Shown here: in pieces, positions 54,342-64,000 of the stretch
Numbering within the stretch: position 1 is the first letter of the stretch
How the letters are laid out: every line of letters starts with the position of its first letter
NCBI RefSeq assembly: GCF_900102505.1
Contig: NZ_FMVT01000010.1
Coordinates: forward strand, 1 to 64,000
Direction of reading: 5' to 3'
DNA: 64,000 bases
Origin: Paracoccus tibetensis
Lineage (GTDB): Bacteria; Pseudomonadota; Alphaproteobacteria; Rhodobacterales; Rhodobacteraceae
Notes under the pieces: generated by a model
What the model was told of the DNA's origin: nothing
Database searches by the model: none
The model's input: the letters and a program-made list of their open reading frames with translations, nothing else
Translations under genes and position numbers: made by a program

Positions 54342-54995
54342 TCAACTTCGTTCCGCTGCGGCAAGCCCGCGGATGGCCGCGACCATCCCCGCGGCCGAGG
54401 GTGCGGGGGCCAGCGCCCGCTGCGCCGCCGGGGCCGCGAAGGCGTCATCCGCCGCCGCGCTGATCGCGGCCAGCCACAGGGGCGCGCGGGCGGTCGCGAC
54501 CGCCTCGGCAAGAAGCCGCGCGGAGCGAGGCGAGAAGACCGGCAGGATCACTGGCGCCGCGCCCGCGAGCAGCGCCTCGGCCTCGGCGCCGAGGGGCTGC
54601 GGCACCTGGTCGTAGACCACCATGCCCGGCACCGGCAGCGCGCGGGCCAGGTGCCGGCCATGCGGATGGATCAGCGGCACGGAGGCGGCCGCGATCAGCG
54701 GTAGGAGGCTGGCGGCGGTCCCCTGCCCCTCGGTCACGGAAAAGCCCGCCGCGCGGGCGGCCGCGCCGGTCTGGGCGCCGACGCAGATCGCCGGGCGGCC
54801 CCGCCCCGCGCCCGCCGCAGGGACCGCATGGGCCGAGGTAAAGACGAGGCCCGGCGCCTCGGCCAGCGCCTGCGCGTCATGGGCCACGGGCTCGATCCTG
54901 AGGATGGGCGCGATGACCGCGGGCCAGCCCGGCAGCAGCGCGGCGAAGCGGCGGGCGTCGGCCTCGGGGCGGGTCAGCAGCAGGGGCGGCGGCAT
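54342..54995 (-). CDS. hemD: Uroporphyrinogen-III synthase
   Basis: Cyclises hydroxymethylbilane to uroporphyrinogen III. The 217-residue protein has low conservation but shows [14 protein letters not shown] at the start, the [10 protein letters not shown] segment and the later [12 protein letters not shown] segment, as expected for two-domain HemD. Gene neighbours support it: Mic60-like and hemY downstream, tsaD divergent upstream. Confidence 0.85.
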   Translation of the reverse strand: MPPPLLLTRPEADARRFAALLPGWPAVIAPILRIEPVAHDAQALAEAPGLVFTSAHAVPAAGAGRGRPAICVGAQTGAAARAAGFSVTEGQGTAASLLPLIAAASVPLIHPHGRHLARALPVPGMVVYDQVPQPLGAEAEALLAGAAPVILPVFSPRSARLLAEAVATARAPLWLAAISAAADDAFAAPAAQRALAPAPSAAGMVAAIRGLAAAERS

Positions 54996-55059
54996 TGGCT
55001 TATCCCTTCTCGGGTGCTAGGCGCTTCAGGCGTAAGGGCGGCGCAGGGACAGGGCAAGG

Positions 55060-56127
55060 ATGGGCGAGCTGATCTTCCTCGGCATCGAGAGCAGCTGCGA
55101 CGACACCGCCGCCGCCGTGGTGACGGCGGATCGGCGCATCCTGTCGAACGTGGTCAGCAGCCAGACGGCGCTGCACGAGGCCTTCGGCGGCGTCGTCCCC
55201 GAGATCGCCGCCCGCGCCCATGCCGAGCGGCTGGACCTTGTCGTGGAGCAGGCGCTGGCCGAGGCGGGGCTGGGCCTGCGCGATCTGGCGGGGGTGGCGG
55301 TGACGGCCGGGCCGGGGCTGATCGGCGGGGTCATGGCCGGGGTCATGTGCGCCAAGGGCATCGCGGCGGGGGCCGGGCTGCCGCTGGTGGGCGTCAACCA
55401 CCTGGCCGGCCACGCGCTGACGCCGCGGCTGACGGATGGGGTCGAGTTTCCCTACCTGATGCTGCTCGTCTCGGGCGGGCATTGCCAGTTCCTGCTGGTC
55501 CGGGGACCGGAGGACTTCACGCGCCTCGGCGGCACGATCGACGACGCGCCGGGCGAGGCCTTCGACAAGCTGGCCAAGCTCCTGGCGCTGCCGCAGCCGG
55601 GCGGGCCGTCGGTCGAGGCGGCGGCGCGGGACGGGGATGCCGGGCGGATCGCCCTGCCGCGCCCGCTGCTGGACCGGCCGGGCTGCGACATGAGTTTCTC
55701 GGGGCTGAAGACCGCCGCCCTGCGCCAGCGCGATGCGCTGATCGCGGCGCAGGGGGGGCTGCGCGAGCGGGACCGGGCGGACCTGTGCGCGGCCTTTCAG
55801 ACGGCCGTGGCCGAGGTGCTGGCCGAAAAGGCGCGGCGGGCGCTGGCGGCGCATCCGGTGCCGGTGCTGGCGGTGGCAGGCGGGGTCGCGGCCAACGCGC
55901 AGATCCGCGCGGCGCTGCAGGAGGTGGCGGCGCGGGCCGGCGCCCGCTTTCTCGCGCCGCCGCTGCGGCTCTGCACGGACAACGGCGCGATGATCGCCTG
56001 GGCGGGGATCGAGCGGTTCCGGGAGGGCGCGCGCGACGGGATGGACCTGGTCGCGCGGCCGCGCTGGCCGCTGGACCAAGGCGCCGCGCCGATGCTGGGC
56101 AGCGGCAAGAAGGGGGCGAAGGCATGA
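55060..56127 (+). CDS. tsaD: tRNA threonylcarbamoyladenosine synthase subunit TsaD
   Basis: Makes the t6A37 modification of ANN-decoding tRNAs with TsaB, TsaC and TsaE. The 355-residue ASKHA protein has [13 protein letters not shown] at the start, the [16 protein letters not shown] metal motif near residue 45, and [10 protein letters not shown] and FGG-type later motifs. It overlaps gpsA as ATGA (56124-56127). The 64 bp upstream are shared with divergent hemD. Confidence 0.97.
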   Translation: MGELIFLGIESSCDDTAAAVVTADRRILSNVVSSQTALHEAFGGVVPEIAARAHAERLDLVVEQALAEAGLGLRDLAGVAVTAGPGLIGGVMAGVMCAKGIAAGAGLPLVGVNHLAGHALTPRLTDGVEFPYLMLLVSGGHCQFLLVRGPEDFTRLGGTIDDAPGEAFDKLAKLLALPQPGGPSVEAAARDGDAGRIALPRPLLDRPGCDMSFSGLKTAALRQRDALIAAQGGLRERDRADLCAAFQTAVAEVLAEKARRALAAHPVPVLAVAGGVAANAQIRAALQEVAARAGARFLAPPLRLCTDNGAMIAWAGIERFREGARDGMDLVARPRWPLDQGAAPMLGSGKKGAKA

Positions 56128-57062
56128 TCGCGGTTCTGGGCGCAGGCGCCTTCGGCACGGCGCTCGCCGTGGCGCTGGCGGCGAAGGGCGATGTCACGCT
56201 CTGGGGCCGGCGCATCGACTGGCAGGGCGAGAACCCCCGCCTGCCAGGGGTCGCGGTCCCGGCGCCGGTGCGGGTGACCGAGGATCTGGACGCGGCGCTG
56301 GCCGCCGCCACGCTGCTGCTGGCGCTGCCCGCGCAGAAGCTGGGCGGTTTCCTGGCCGAGCACGGCGGGCGGATGGGCGGCAAGCGGCTGGTCAGCACTG
56401 CGAAGGGGATCGACCTCGGGACGCTGCGCGGGCCGTCCGCGCTGATCGCCGGGGCCGCGCCCAAGGCGGTGGTGGCGGTGCTGACCGGCCCCTCCTTCGC
56501 GGCCGACATCGCGCGGGGGCTGCCGACGGCGCTGACGCTGGCCTGCGCGGACCCCGAGGCGGGCGCGGCGCTGCAGGAGGCGCTGGCGACGCCGGTGCTG
56601 CGGCTTTACCGGACGACGGACGTGGTCGGGGCCGAGCTGGGCGGGGCGCTGAAGAACGTGATGGCCATCGCGGCGGGCGCGGTGATCGGCGCCGGCCTCG
56701 GCGACAGCGCGCGGGCGGCGATCATCACGCGCGGCTTTGCCGAGATGACCCGGCTCGCCGTGCATCTGGGGGCGCGGGGCGAGACGCTGACCGGGCTTTC
56801 GGGCCTCGGGGACCTGGTGCTGACCTGCTCCTCGGAGCAGTCGCGCAACTTCCGCTTCGGCCGGGCACTCGGCGCGGGCGAGGCCTTTGACACGGGCGTG
56901 ACGGTCGAGGGGGCGGCGACGGCCGAGGCGCTGGCGCGGCTGGCCGCGGCCGAGGGACTGGACCTGCCGCTCGCCGCGATGGTCGCGCGGCTTGCGGGAG
57001 GCGCGATTTCCGTCGAGAAAGCCATGGAACATCTGCTGGCCCGCCCGCTGAAGGAGGAATGA
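56124..57062 (+). CDS. gpsA: Glycerol-3-phosphate dehydrogenase [NAD(P)+]
   Basis: Reduces dihydroxyacetone phosphate to sn-glycerol-3-phosphate for phospholipid synthesis. The 312-residue enzyme starts [16 protein letters not shown] with the Rossmann GxGxxG, then [11 protein letters not shown] and the catalytic Lys in [12 protein letters not shown] near residue 175, and [12 protein letters not shown]. It is coupled to tsaD at the start and to the YciI-like gene at the end. Confidence 0.96.
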   Translation: MIAVLGAGAFGTALAVALAAKGDVTLWGRRIDWQGENPRLPGVAVPAPVRVTEDLDAALAAATLLLALPAQKLGGFLAEHGGRMGGKRLVSTAKGIDLGTLRGPSALIAGAAPKAVVAVLTGPSFAADIARGLPTALTLACADPEAGAALQEALATPVLRLYRTTDVVGAELGGALKNVMAIAAGAVIGAGLGDSARAAIITRGFAEMTRLAVHLGARGETLTGLSGLGDLVLTCSSEQSRNFRFGRALGAGEAFDTGVTVEGAATAEALARLAAAEGLDLPLAAMVARLAGGAISVEKAMEHLLARPLKEE

Positions 57063-57334
57063 TGCCGCTTTTCGCCGTGATCTGCCGGGACAAGCCCGGC
57101 GCGCTGCAAACCCGCCTCGACACGCGCGATGCGCATCTGGCCTTTCTCAAGGCCTTCGAAGGGCTGCGCATGGCCGGCCCCCTGATCGAGGAGGGCGAGA
57201 TGCGCGGCTCGCTGCTGGTGATCGAGGCCGGCAGCCTTCAGGAGGCGCGGGACTGGGCGGCGGGCGATCCCTACAAGGCGGCCGGGCTCTTCGCCTTCAC
57301 CGACATCGTCGAGTGGAAGAAGGTGATCGGCTGA
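57062..57334 (+). CDS. YciI-like protein
   Basis: A 90-residue protein of the YciI/DGPF superfamily, with LFAVICRDKPGALQTRLDTR, MAGPLIEEGEMRGSLLVIEA and DPYKAAGLFAFTDI. Members fold like ferredoxin; the function is mostly unknown. The second of two adjacent ATGs is used because it stands 4 nt behind GGAGG; the first is nearly on top of it. It is coupled to gpsA and to the EVE gene (TGATG at 57332-57336). Confidence 0.85.
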   Translation: MPLFAVICRDKPGALQTRLDTRDAHLAFLKAFEGLRMAGPLIEEGEMRGSLLVIEAGSLQEARDWAAGDPYKAAGLFAFTDIVEWKKVIG

Positions 57335-57753
57335 TGGCCTACTGGCTCTTCAAGTCCGAGCCGGATGTCTTCGGATGGGACGACCTGGTCGCCAAGGGCG
57401 ATGCGGGCGAGGAATGGGACGGTGTGCGCAACTACCAGGCGCGCAACAACATGCGGGCGATGAAGGTCGGCGATCTGGGCCTCTTCTACCACTCGAACAT
57501 CGGCAAGGAGGCGGTCGGCATCTGCGAGGTCGCGGCCGAGGTTCATCCCGACAGCAGCACGGACGATCCGCGGTGGGAATGCGTGGACGTCAAGGCGGTG
57601 CGCCCGCTCCGGCAGCCGGTGACGCTGGAGACGGTCAAGGCCGAGCCGCGGCTGGCGAAGATGGCGCTGGTCACGTCGATGCGGCTGTCGGTGCAGCCGG
57701 TGACCGAGGAGGAATGGGCCGTGATGATGGAGCTGGCCGGCGAGAGCGCCTGA
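57334..57753 (+). CDS. EVE-domain protein
   Basis: A 139-residue EVE/PUA-like protein with YWLFKSEPDVFGWDDL, the WDGVRNYQARNNMR aromatic-binding segment and DLGLFYHSN. EVE domains bind modified bases (5-methylcytosine or related) in other systems; native substrates here are not known. It is the fourth gene of the tsaD-gpsA-yciI-EVE run. Confidence 0.9.
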   Translation: MAYWLFKSEPDVFGWDDLVAKGDAGEEWDGVRNYQARNNMRAMKVGDLGLFYHSNIGKEAVGICEVAAEVHPDSSTDDPRWECVDVKAVRPLRQPVTLETVKAEPRLAKMALVTSMRLSVQPVTEEEWAVMMELAGESA

Positions 57754-57783
57754 GGGCAGGCGCAGGCGATACGCCATGAAAAA

Positions 57784-57811
57784 GGGGCCCCGGCGCTGCG
57801 GCCGAGGCCCC
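57784..57811. terminator. GC hairpin after the EVE gene
   Basis: GGGGCC (57784-57789) pairs with GGCCCC (57806-57811), with a further inner pairing. AAAAA precedes it, so a T5 run follows it on the minus strand, and a CT-rich tract follows on the plus strand. It probably separates this operon from the DUF4170 gene. Confidence 0.5.
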
Positions 57812-58002
57812 CTCCCCCCAAGTCGCACCCCACGCGCGCCCCTGACGGATTCGGCTTCGGCCTTCTGGCCCGATTTCCTGCACCCTACGCCGCCGCCCGT
57901 GTCCGGGCAAGCGCGCGATGCGCGGCATTTTCCGCAAATAGCCTTCATCTTGCAGGTGCGGCAGGCTAGGGTCGCGCCCGAACGGCACCCATCGGAGGTC
58001 AC

Positions 58003-58248
58003 ATGAACCAGCGCCTGCACCTCGTCTTCGGCGGCGAGCTTGTCGATCCGCAAAGCACCCAGTTCCGCGACACCAGCCAGATCCACATGGTCGGCATCTA
58101 TCCCAACTACGCCAGCGCCTTCGCCGCCTGGAAGGCCGAGGCGCAGCGGACCGTGGACAGCGCCCATACCCGCTACTTCATCGCGCACCTGCACCGCTTG
58201 CGCGACGAGGAGCGCGAGGTCAGCCCGACCGAGGAACTGGGCGGCTGA
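58003..58248 (+). CDS. DUF4170-family small protein
   Basis: An 81-residue protein of the DUF4170 type: HLVFGGELVDPQSTQFRDT and VGIYPNYASAFAAWKAEAQR. It precedes the Kdo transferase-like gene and lpxK, a common order in this family of bacteria, so a link to lipid A or envelope synthesis is likely but not shown. Confidence 0.85.
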   Translation: MNQRLHLVFGGELVDPQSTQFRDTSQIHMVGIYPNYASAFAAWKAEAQRTVDSAHTRYFIAHLHRLRDEEREVSPTEELGG

Positions 58249-58252
58249 GGCC

Positions 58253-59461
58253 ATGTCCGGCGCGGGACTGGGCCAGCTGGGCCTGTGGCTGCACCTGCGC
58301 GGTCGGCGGGGGGGCGGCGCCGCCCTGCCCGCGATCCCGGCCGGCAGCGGCCCGGCGCTGATCCTGCATGTCGCGCCCGAGGCCGCCGGCGCCGAGGCGC
58401 AGGTCACGCGGCGGCTGATGAAGCTGCGCCCCGACCTGCGGCTGATCCGCCTGGCGACGGCCGAGGGCGCGGACGCGGCCGAGGACCCGGACCTCGTCGC
58501 GCGGCTTCTCGACGAGGGCAAACCCCGGGCGCTGCTGCTGCTCGGCTCGGCCCTGCCGGCGGCGCTGATCGCGGGGGCCGAGGAACGCGGCCTGCCCGTC
58601 GTGCTGGCCGAGGCGCGGCTGGATGCCGGCGGCGGAACCCTCGGGCTGAGCCTGGGGCTGGAGTCGCGGATGCGCCGGCAGCTGATCCAGCGCATGTCGG
58701 CGGTGCTGGTCACCGACCAGGCCAGCGAGGCCGCCGCGCGCCGCATGGGCGTGGCGCCCGCGCGGCTTGCCATGCCCGGCCCCGTCACCGACATCCGTGA
58801 GCCGCTGCGCTGCGCCGAGGCTGAGCGCGCCGCCATGGCCGCGATGCTGGACGGTCGCCACGCCTGGTTCGCCGCCGCCCTGCCCGAGGCCGAGGAGGAC
58901 GCGGTGCTCGCCGCCCACGAGGCCGCGCTGCGCCGCTCGCACCGGGCGCTGCTGATCCTCGCCCCGCGAGATGTGGGCCGCGTCGACGCGCTGGCCGCGC
59001 GGATCGAGGCCAGCGGCATGGCGACCGCCCGCCGCACCGAGGACGAGGACCCGACGGACGAGGTGCAGGTCTACCTGACCGACGGGGTGACCGAGCTGGG
59101 CCTGTGGTACCGCCTCGCGCCGGTCAGCTTCATGGGCGGCACGCTCAGCGGCGACGACGCCGCCGCGCGCCACCCGTTCGAGCCTGCCGCGCTCGGCTCG
59201 GCCATCGTCCACGGGCCCGAAACCGGGCGCCACGCGACGGAATGGCAGCAGCTGGACCGCGCGCAGGCCGCCCGCCATGTCGGCGCGGCCGAGGAGCTGG
59301 CGCTGGCGGTGGCCGAGCTGACCTCGCCCGAGCTGATCGCCGGCCTCGCCCACAACGCCTGGCGCGTCAGCACCGGCGGCGCCGGCGTCGCCATGCGCAT
59401 CGCCGATGCCGCGCTGGAGGCGCTGGCGCGCGATGCCGCGCCGACGCGGAGCCGCGCATGA
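58253..59461 (+). CDS. waaA: 3-deoxy-D-manno-octulosonic acid transferase-like protein
   Basis: A 402-residue protein. The N-terminal part is divergent from the classic WaaA, but the C-terminal half carries [10 protein letters not shown] near residue 297, [18 protein letters not shown] and a GT-B-like lysine-poor acceptor region, typical of the KdtA group. WaaA adds Kdo to lipid IVA at the inner membrane. Its ATG is 5 bp after the DUF4170 stop and it overlaps lpxK as ATGA. Confidence 0.75.
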   Translation: MSGAGLGQLGLWLHLRGRRGGGAALPAIPAGSGPALILHVAPEAAGAEAQVTRRLMKLRPDLRLIRLATAEGADAAEDPDLVARLLDEGKPRALLLLGSALPAALIAGAEERGLPVVLAEARLDAGGGTLGLSLGLESRMRRQLIQRMSAVLVTDQASEAAARRMGVAPARLAMPGPVTDIREPLRCAEAERAAMAAMLDGRHAWFAAALPEAEEDAVLAAHEAALRRSHRALLILAPRDVGRVDALAARIEASGMATARRTEDEDPTDEVQVYLTDGVTELGLWYRLAPVSFMGGTLSGDDAAARHPFEPAALGSAIVHGPETGRHATEWQQLDRAQAARHVGAAEELALAVAELTSPELIAGLAHNAWRVSTGGAGVAMRIADAALEALARDAAPTRSRA

Positions 59462-60450
59462 TCCGCCGCGCCCCCGCCTTCTGGTTCCGCCGCCCCCCCA
59501 GCCTGCGCGCACGGCTGCTGGCACCCCTTGGGGCGGCCTATGCCCGCGCCACGGCGCGGCGGCTGGCCGGCGGGCCGCGCGCGCGCCTGGCCGTGCCGGT
59601 GATCTGCGTCGGCAACCTGAACGCGGGCGGGACGGGCAAGACGCCGACGGTGATCCATCTGCAGATGGCGCTGGCCGCGCGCGGGGTGGCGGCGCATGTC
59701 GTCTCGCGCGGCTATGGCGGGACGGCGACGGGGCCGCTGCGCGTCGACGAGCGGACGCATGAGGCGGCCGAGACGGGGGACGAGCCGCTGCTGATGGCCG
59801 CCTTCGGGCCGGTCTGGGTGGCGAAGGACCGGCTGGCCGGGGCGCGGGCGGCGGCCGAGGCCGGGGCGCAGGCGATCATCCTCGACGACGGCTTCCAGGA
59901 CCCGGCGCTGGCGCATGACCTGTCGCTGGTCGTGGTGGACGCGGCCAAGGGCTTCGGCAACGGGCTCTGCCTGCCGGCCGGGCCGCTGCGCGAGCCGGTG
60001 GCGGTCGGGCTGGCCCGCGCCGACCTGCTGCTGTCCATCGGCCCCGAGGCGGCGCAGGCGGCCTTTGCCCCGCCGCCGGGCGCGCCGCCGCACCTGCGGG
60101 CCGAGCTGCGGCCCTTGCAGATGGGATTCGACTGGCGCGGGCACCGGGCGCTGGCCTTCGCGGGCATCGGGCATCCCGAGAAGTTCTTCGCCACGCTCCG
60201 CGCCCTTGGCGCCGATCTGGTCCGGGCCGAGGCGCTGGAGGATCACCAGCCCTTCACCCCCGCCCTGCTGACCCGGCTCGAGACCGAGGCGCGGATGACC
60301 CGCGCCCAGCTGGTCACGACGGAAAAGGACGCCGCCCGCCTGCCCCGCGCCTTCCGGCGCAAGGTCATGGCCCTGCCGGTGCGGCTGCATCTGGCCGACC
60401 CCGCCCCGCTGGAGGCGGCGCTGGACCGGCTGTTTCCCAAGGGCGTTTGA
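59458..60450 (+). CDS. lpxK: Tetraacyldisaccharide 4'-kinase
   Basis: Phosphorylates the 4' position of the lipid A disaccharide at the inner membrane. The 330-residue enzyme has the P-loop [13 protein letters not shown] near residue 50, [17 protein letters not shown] near 140 (the family DDGFQ motif) and [10 protein letters not shown] near the end. The ATG overlaps the preceding gene. Confidence 0.96.
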   Translation: MIRRAPAFWFRRPPSLRARLLAPLGAAYARATARRLAGGPRARLAVPVICVGNLNAGGTGKTPTVIHLQMALAARGVAAHVVSRGYGGTATGPLRVDERTHEAAETGDEPLLMAAFGPVWVAKDRLAGARAAAEAGAQAIILDDGFQDPALAHDLSLVVVDAAKGFGNGLCLPAGPLREPVAVGLARADLLLSIGPEAAQAAFAPPPGAPPHLRAELRPLQMGFDWRGHRALAFAGIGHPEKFFATLRALGADLVRAEALEDHQPFTPALLTRLETEARMTRAQLVTTEKDAARLPRAFRRKVMALPVRLHLADPAPLEAALDRLFPKGV

Positions 60451-60505
60451 AATCGCCGCGCTGGTGCCGATATAGGGGCGGACCACGTCCCGGAAAGGAA
60501 TTGCG

Positions 60506-60583
60506 ATGTCCACCACGGCCCGGCAAAGGCTCTGCTTCTACCTTCTGGTGCTGCTGACCTTCTATGCGGGGTTCGCGGGCTGA
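60506..60583 (+). CDS. 25-residue membrane micro-ORF before the xpaC-like gene
   Basis: Reads MSTTARQRLCFYLLVLLTFY then AGFAG, a single short hydrophobic helix. A GGAAAGGAA ribosome-binding site lies 5 nt before its ATG. The stop overlaps the next gene's start as TGATG, so it probably serves as a coupled small membrane protein or translated leader for that gene. It is too short for ordinary gene callers. Confidence 0.55.
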   Translation: MSTTARQRLCFYLLVLLTFYAGFAG

Positions 60584-61560
60584 TGGCGCGCGGCCTCTGG
60601 GACAGCATCCTCGGCAACAACCTGCCGCAGGGCCGGCCCGCGCCGCCGCCGGTGCCGCGCCATCCGCACGAGGGGCGGCCGAAATGGATCACCGTCGCGG
60701 CCTTCCCGATGGTGCTGGGGGCGTTCTTCCAGGGCGCCACGGGCATGGTGACGGACCTCGCGGCCTTCGGCCTCATCGCCAGCGGCATGTGGATGACGCG
60801 CGAGGGGCTGATCGCGCAGGCCGCCTATGAGGCACGTCGCGTCGCCAAGCGGCCGGCGATCCCGAGGAAGCTCTTCGGAGGCGTCATGGCGGGCGGCGGC
60901 CTCGGGCTCGCGGTCGCGGCGCCGGGGATGATGCCCGACGCGGCGCTGGTCGGCGCGGCGGGGCTGGCGCTGCATGTGCTGGCCTTCGGGACCGATCCGA
61001 TGCGCGACAAGGGCGCGGCCGGGGTGGACGAGTTCCAGCAGGGCCGCGCGCAGCGGATGATCGAGGAGGCCGAGGGCTATCTGCGCCAGACCACGGACGC
61101 CATCGCCCGCGCCGGGGACCGGCGGCTGGAGGCGCGGGTCGAGCTGTTCGCCGCCGCCGTGCATCACCTTTTCGACCGGCTGCGGGAAAACCCGGGCGGG
61201 CTGTCCTCGGCCCGGCGCTATCTGGGCGTGTACCTGATGGGCGTGCGCGATGCGACGGTGCGTTTCGCGGACCTCTATGCGCGCACGCAGGACCAGGCGG
61301 TGCGGGCGCAGTATCTGGCGTTCCTGGACGAGCTGGAGCGGGACTTCCTCGCCCGCGCCGACAAGCTGGCCGAGGGCGACCGGGCGGCGCTGGACATCGA
61401 GATGTCGGTCCTGCGCGAGCGGCTGGCCCGCGAGGGGCTGACCGGGGCTGCGACCGCGCTTGCCCCCGAAGACCGGCCGCAGCTGCAGAGCCACGAGGCG
61501 CAGACGCTGGACCAGCTGCTCGCCATGCCCTTCCCCGGCCAGAAGGTGCCGCGCGAGTAA
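60583..61560 (+). CDS. XpaC-like membrane protein
   Basis: A 325-residue protein of the 5-bromo-4-chloroindolyl phosphate hydrolysis family. Two hydrophobic segments lie around residues 33-65 and a pair at 95-130, and a soluble helical C-terminal part follows ([20 protein letters not shown], then [20 protein letters not shown]). The name derives from an indirect phenotype in Bacillus; a real enzyme activity is not established. It overlaps the 25-codon ORF and truA (TAATG). Confidence 0.8.
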   Translation: MARGLWDSILGNNLPQGRPAPPPVPRHPHEGRPKWITVAAFPMVLGAFFQGATGMVTDLAAFGLIASGMWMTREGLIAQAAYEARRVAKRPAIPRKLFGGVMAGGGLGLAVAAPGMMPDAALVGAAGLALHVLAFGTDPMRDKGAAGVDEFQQGRAQRMIEEAEGYLRQTTDAIARAGDRRLEARVELFAAAVHHLFDRLRENPGGLSSARRYLGVYLMGVRDATVRFADLYARTQDQAVRAQYLAFLDELERDFLARADKLAEGDRAALDIEMSVLRERLAREGLTGAATALAPEDRPQLQSHEAQTLDQLLAMPFPGQKVPRE

Positions 61561-62339
61561 TGCCGCGCTACGCCCTGAAGATCGAATATGACGGCGGCCC
61601 CTTCGCCGGCTGGCAGGCGCAGGCCGACCAGCCCTCGGTGCAGGGCGCGCTGGAGGCCGCGCTGGCGCGGCTGGATGCGGGCTTCGCCGCCGGGGCACGG
61701 GTGGCGGCGGCGGGGCGGACCGATGCGGGCGTTCATGCGACGGGGCAGGTCGCGCATGCCGATCTGGAGAAGGACTGGGACCCGTTCCGCCTCTCCGAGG
61801 CGCTGAACTGGCACCTGAAGCCCGCACCTGTGGCCGTGCTCGCGGCGGCTCAGGTTCCGCAAGATTTCCACGCGCGGTTCTCGGCCACGGGGCGGCGCTA
61901 CACGTTCCGCCTGATCTCGCGGCGGGCGCCGGTGACGCATGAGCGGGGGCGGGTCTGGCAGGTGCTGCAACCCTTGGACCTCGAGGCGATACGGGCGGGG
62001 GCGGCGCATCTGGTCGGACTTCACGACTTCACCACCTTCCGCTCGACCATGTGCCAAGCCAAGAGCCCGGTGAAGTCGCTCGACGAGATCAGGATCGAGG
62101 CGCTGGAGGTCCCGCACGGCATGGAATACCGCTTCCACCTGAGCGCGCGGTCCTTCCTGCACAATCAGGTCCGCAGCATCGTCGGCACGCTCGAGCGGGT
62201 GGGCGCCGGCGCCTGGCCGCCCGCGCGCGTGGCCGAGGCGCTCGCGGCCCGCAGCCGCGCCGCCTGCGGCCCGGTCTGCCCGCCGCAGGGGCTCTACCTG
62301 ACCGAGGCGGTCTATCCGAGCGACCCGTTCGGGGATTAG
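61560..62339 (+). CDS. truA: tRNA pseudouridine(38-40) synthase
   Basis: Isomerises uridines 38-40 in the anticodon arm of many tRNAs. The 259-residue enzyme has the catalytic Asp55 in [11 protein letters not shown] and [15 protein letters not shown] and [13 protein letters not shown] further on. Its last codons overlap the convergent sugar transferase gene by 4 bp. Confidence 0.97.
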   Translation: MPRYALKIEYDGGPFAGWQAQADQPSVQGALEAALARLDAGFAAGARVAAAGRTDAGVHATGQVAHADLEKDWDPFRLSEALNWHLKPAPVAVLAAAQVPQDFHARFSATGRRYTFRLISRRAPVTHERGRVWQVLQPLDLEAIRAGAAHLVGLHDFTTFRSTMCQAKSPVKSLDEIRIEALEVPHGMEYRFHLSARSFLHNQVRSIVGTLERVGAGAWPPARVAEALAARSRAACGPVCPPQGLYLTEAVYPSDPFGD

Positions 62340-63127
62340 CGGCCGCGGCGGCGGGGCTTCTCGTCCCGCCAGAGCACGATTCGCAGCGTCCGCCACATGA
62401 TCCACATGTCCAGCGCGAAGGTCCGGTTGCGCTGGTAGATGAGGTCGATCTTCAGCTTCGTCGGCAGGCAGCGGCGGGCATAGGCGGCCTCGGTCGCGCG
62501 GGCGCTCTTGCAGCGGGCGAGGATGCGGTCCTCGTGCTGGTGGTAGATCAGCGTGGCAAGGCCGGTGACGCCGGGGCGGCTCTTGAGCACCTGGGCGTAG
62601 ACGGCCGGATAGCGCTCGACATATTCGCGGATCGTGGGGCGCGGGCCGACGAAGCTCATGTCGCCGCGCAGGATGTTGAAGAGCTGCGGCAGCTCGTCGA
62701 TGCGCGTGCGGCGCAGGAACTTGCCAACCGGTGTGATGCGCCAGGATTTGTGTCCGCCCGTCACGCCGCTGTCATCCTTCTGGTGCAGCATGGTGCGGAA
62801 CTTGAGGTGCATGAAGGGCTGGTTCGGACCCCGCATCCGCGGAGCGGCGTAGAGGATCGGCCGACCCTGCAGCACCAGGAGCAGCAGCGCGACCGCCGTC
62901 ATCACGACCGAGAGCGGCACCAGGAGGACGAGGGCGAGGACGATGTCGAAGACCCGCTTGGAGGCGGGCATCGGGTTGACGCCCGGCGCGGCGGCACCCT
63001 CGATGAACCAGGCCATGCGCGGCGCGGTCAGCGCCCCGAGGCGCGCGCCGTCCGACTTGTCCCAGTCATGGTGGATCGTCACGTCGCCATCCGCTTCTGT
63101 CTGATCGAGTAAACTTTGCGGTAGCAC
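62336..63127 (-). CDS. Bacterial sugar transferase (exopolysaccharide type)
   Basis: A 263-residue undecaprenyl-phosphate glycosyl-1-phosphate transferase-like protein of the short kind: one transmembrane helix (about residues 60-85), [30 protein letters not shown] and [12 protein letters not shown]. It would start polysaccharide assembly on lipid carrier. The start at 63127 is GTG with a weak signal; starts at residues 38 or 53 are possible. It is convergent with truA. Confidence 0.85.
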   Translation of the reverse strand: MLPQSLLDQTEADGDVTIHHDWDKSDGARLGALTAPRMAWFIEGAAAPGVNPMPASKRVFDIVLALVLLVPLSVVMTAVALLLLVLQGRPILYAAPRMRGPNQPFMHLKFRTMLHQKDDSGVTGGHKSWRITPVGKFLRRTRIDELPQLFNILRGDMSFVGPRPTIREYVERYPAVYAQVLKSRPGVTGLATLIYHQHEDRILARCKSARATEAAYARRCLPTKLKIDLIYQRNRTFALDMWIMWRTLRIVLWRDEKPRRRGR

Positions 63128-63264
63128 AGGCCCGGCGCAATGGGAACTGCCGGAGGGTCAATGTCAGCGATACCTTGCGCAGCCATGGCACATCGGCCAC
63201 TCTGAGCCCCGCCGCGCGACCCGGCCGACGGGCCGGTCGCTCAATCGGAGGATGAACCGCTCGG

Positions 63265-63720
63265 ATGCGCAAGTTCCTGGTCCTGCTGGACGACAGCCGC
63301 GAATGCCTGAACGCCATGCGCTTCGCCGCCATGCGCGCGTCGAATTCCGGCGGCGGCGTGGTGATCCTGGCGGTCATCTCGGGCGAGGACATCCAGCACG
63401 GCTTCGGGGTGGCCGAGGTCATGCGCGCCGAGGCCCGCGAGCGGATCGAGGCGCATTTCGAGGTCTTCGCCAAGTGGATGCGCTCGCGCCCCAAGGTCGA
63501 GCCGGAGCTGGTCATCCGCGAGGGCGACCCGGCCGAGCAGCTGCTGGCGCAGATCGAGGAGGATGGCGAGATCGGCATCGTCGTGCTGGGCCTCAGCAGC
63601 GAGAGCGGCGCGCAGAACCCGCTTCTGACGCGGATGCTGCGCGATCCGGCCTCGCTGCCCTGCCCGATCACCATCGTGCCCGGCTCGCTCTCGAAGGAGC
63701 GGCTGGAGGCGATTACCTGA
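63265..63720 (+). CDS. Universal stress protein (UspA family)
   Basis: A 151-residue single Usp domain: MRKFLVLLDDSRECLNAMRF at the start, VVLGLSSESG in the middle, and a C-terminal PCPITIVPGSL strand. The exact ATP-binding G-x2-G-x9-GS pattern is not clear, so ATP binding is uncertain. It is a monocistronic gene as far as can be seen. Confidence 0.85.
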   Translation: MRKFLVLLDDSRECLNAMRFAAMRASNSGGGVVILAVISGEDIQHGFGVAEVMRAEARERIEAHFEVFAKWMRSRPKVEPELVIREGDPAEQLLAQIEEDGEIGIVVLGLSSESGAQNPLLTRMLRDPASLPCPITIVPGSLSKERLEAIT

Positions 63721-63825
63721 GGGCTGCTGCGGCTTGCGGGACGGCTTCGCGCCCGCACCGCGTCGCCCCGCGCGGCTTGACCCAGGGCGGGGCCGGGGCC
63801 ATATCGAGGCCAAAGGAGTTCCGCC

Positions 63826-64000
63826 ATGTTCATCCAGACCGAGACCACGCCCAATCCCGCGACTCTGAAGTTCCTGCCCGGCGAGAACGTGCTGGGCAGC
63901 GGCACGGCCGACTTCACCTCGGCCGAGGAGGGCGCAGCCTCGCCGCTCGCCCGGCGCATCTTCGCCGTCGAGGGCGTCTCGGCCGTGTTCCTGGGCCGCA
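63826..64000 (+). CDS. nfuA: Nfu-type iron-sulphur scaffold protein, 5' part
   Basis: The first 58 codons reach the end of the window. [20 protein letters not shown] is the N-terminal Nfu_N (scaffold) domain, and [16 protein letters not shown] follows. AAAGGAG stands 6 nt before the ATG. The CxxC-bearing C-terminal domain would lie beyond 64,000, so the call to NfuA is by the N-terminus only. Confidence 0.8.
   Translation, partial: MFIQTETTPNPATLKFLPGENVLGSGTADFTSAEEGAASPLARRIFAVEGVSAVFLGR

Overview
The window reads as the chromosome of a high-GC alphaproteobacterium of the Rhodobacter/Paracoccus group (Rhodobacteraceae sensu lato). Supporting signs are the rif and str operon layout, the hemD - Mic60-like - hemY cluster next to tsaD-gpsA, the DUF4170 - Kdo transferase-like - lpxK cluster, a SecG with a very long Ala/Pro-rich tail, and short GC hairpin repeats ending AT-rich intergenic stretches. 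I cannot name a species.

Layout. 1-18.6 kb, mostly minus strand: transcription and translation core. Read in the direction of transcription it runs tRNA-Trp, secE, nusG, rplK, rplA, rplJ, rplL, rpoB, rpoC, then an inserted EamA transporter and rhamnosyltransferase-like pair, then rpsL, rpsG, fusA, tuf. 18.7-21.3 kb: a small lipoprotein, a CoA-binding protein, a YHS protein and an RlmB/TrmH methyltransferase.

21.39-36.73 kb: a 15.3-kb integrative element in the 3' end of an intact tRNA-Tyr gene, bounded by a perfect 60-bp direct repeat. At its right end are a tyrosine integrase, an AlpA-type excisionase, a small gene and a prim-pol/DUF3987 replication protein. The middle and left hold a serine resolvase with its own inverted-repeat site, phage-like small genes, a frameshifted phage gene, two secreted proteins of unknown function, a HEPN-like protein and a stand-alone proteasome/HslV-like Ntn hydrolase whose 3' end overlaps an unreported 59-codon gene. 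No capsid, portal or large terminase gene is recognisable, so a satellite-like or decayed element is more likely than a complete prophage. Unlike the rest of the window, the left and middle parts are visibly AT-richer.

36.8-64 kb: ordinary host chromosome: a glycosyltransferase-like protein, ileS, queF under a candidate preQ1-I riboswitch, a truncated haemoglobin, a TRIC channel, rnhA, a GST, ispH, cobQ, secG, pyrG followed by a stand-alone McrB-N-like protein that may start at CTG, map, tRNA-Thr, hemY/Mic60/hemD, tsaD-gpsA-yciI-EVE, lipid A genes, a 25-codon membrane ORF coupled to an xpaC-like gene, truA, a sugar transferase, a universal stress protein and the start of an Nfu-type scaffold gene.

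The strongest candidate for something undescribed is the Ntn-hydrolase/59-residue pair at 22.8-23.8 kb. The clearest regulatory finds are the preQ1 riboswitch, the integrase arm-type repeats and a 9-10-bp inverted motif that recurs on both sides of the replication module. All calls come from reading the sequence; no database search was run.
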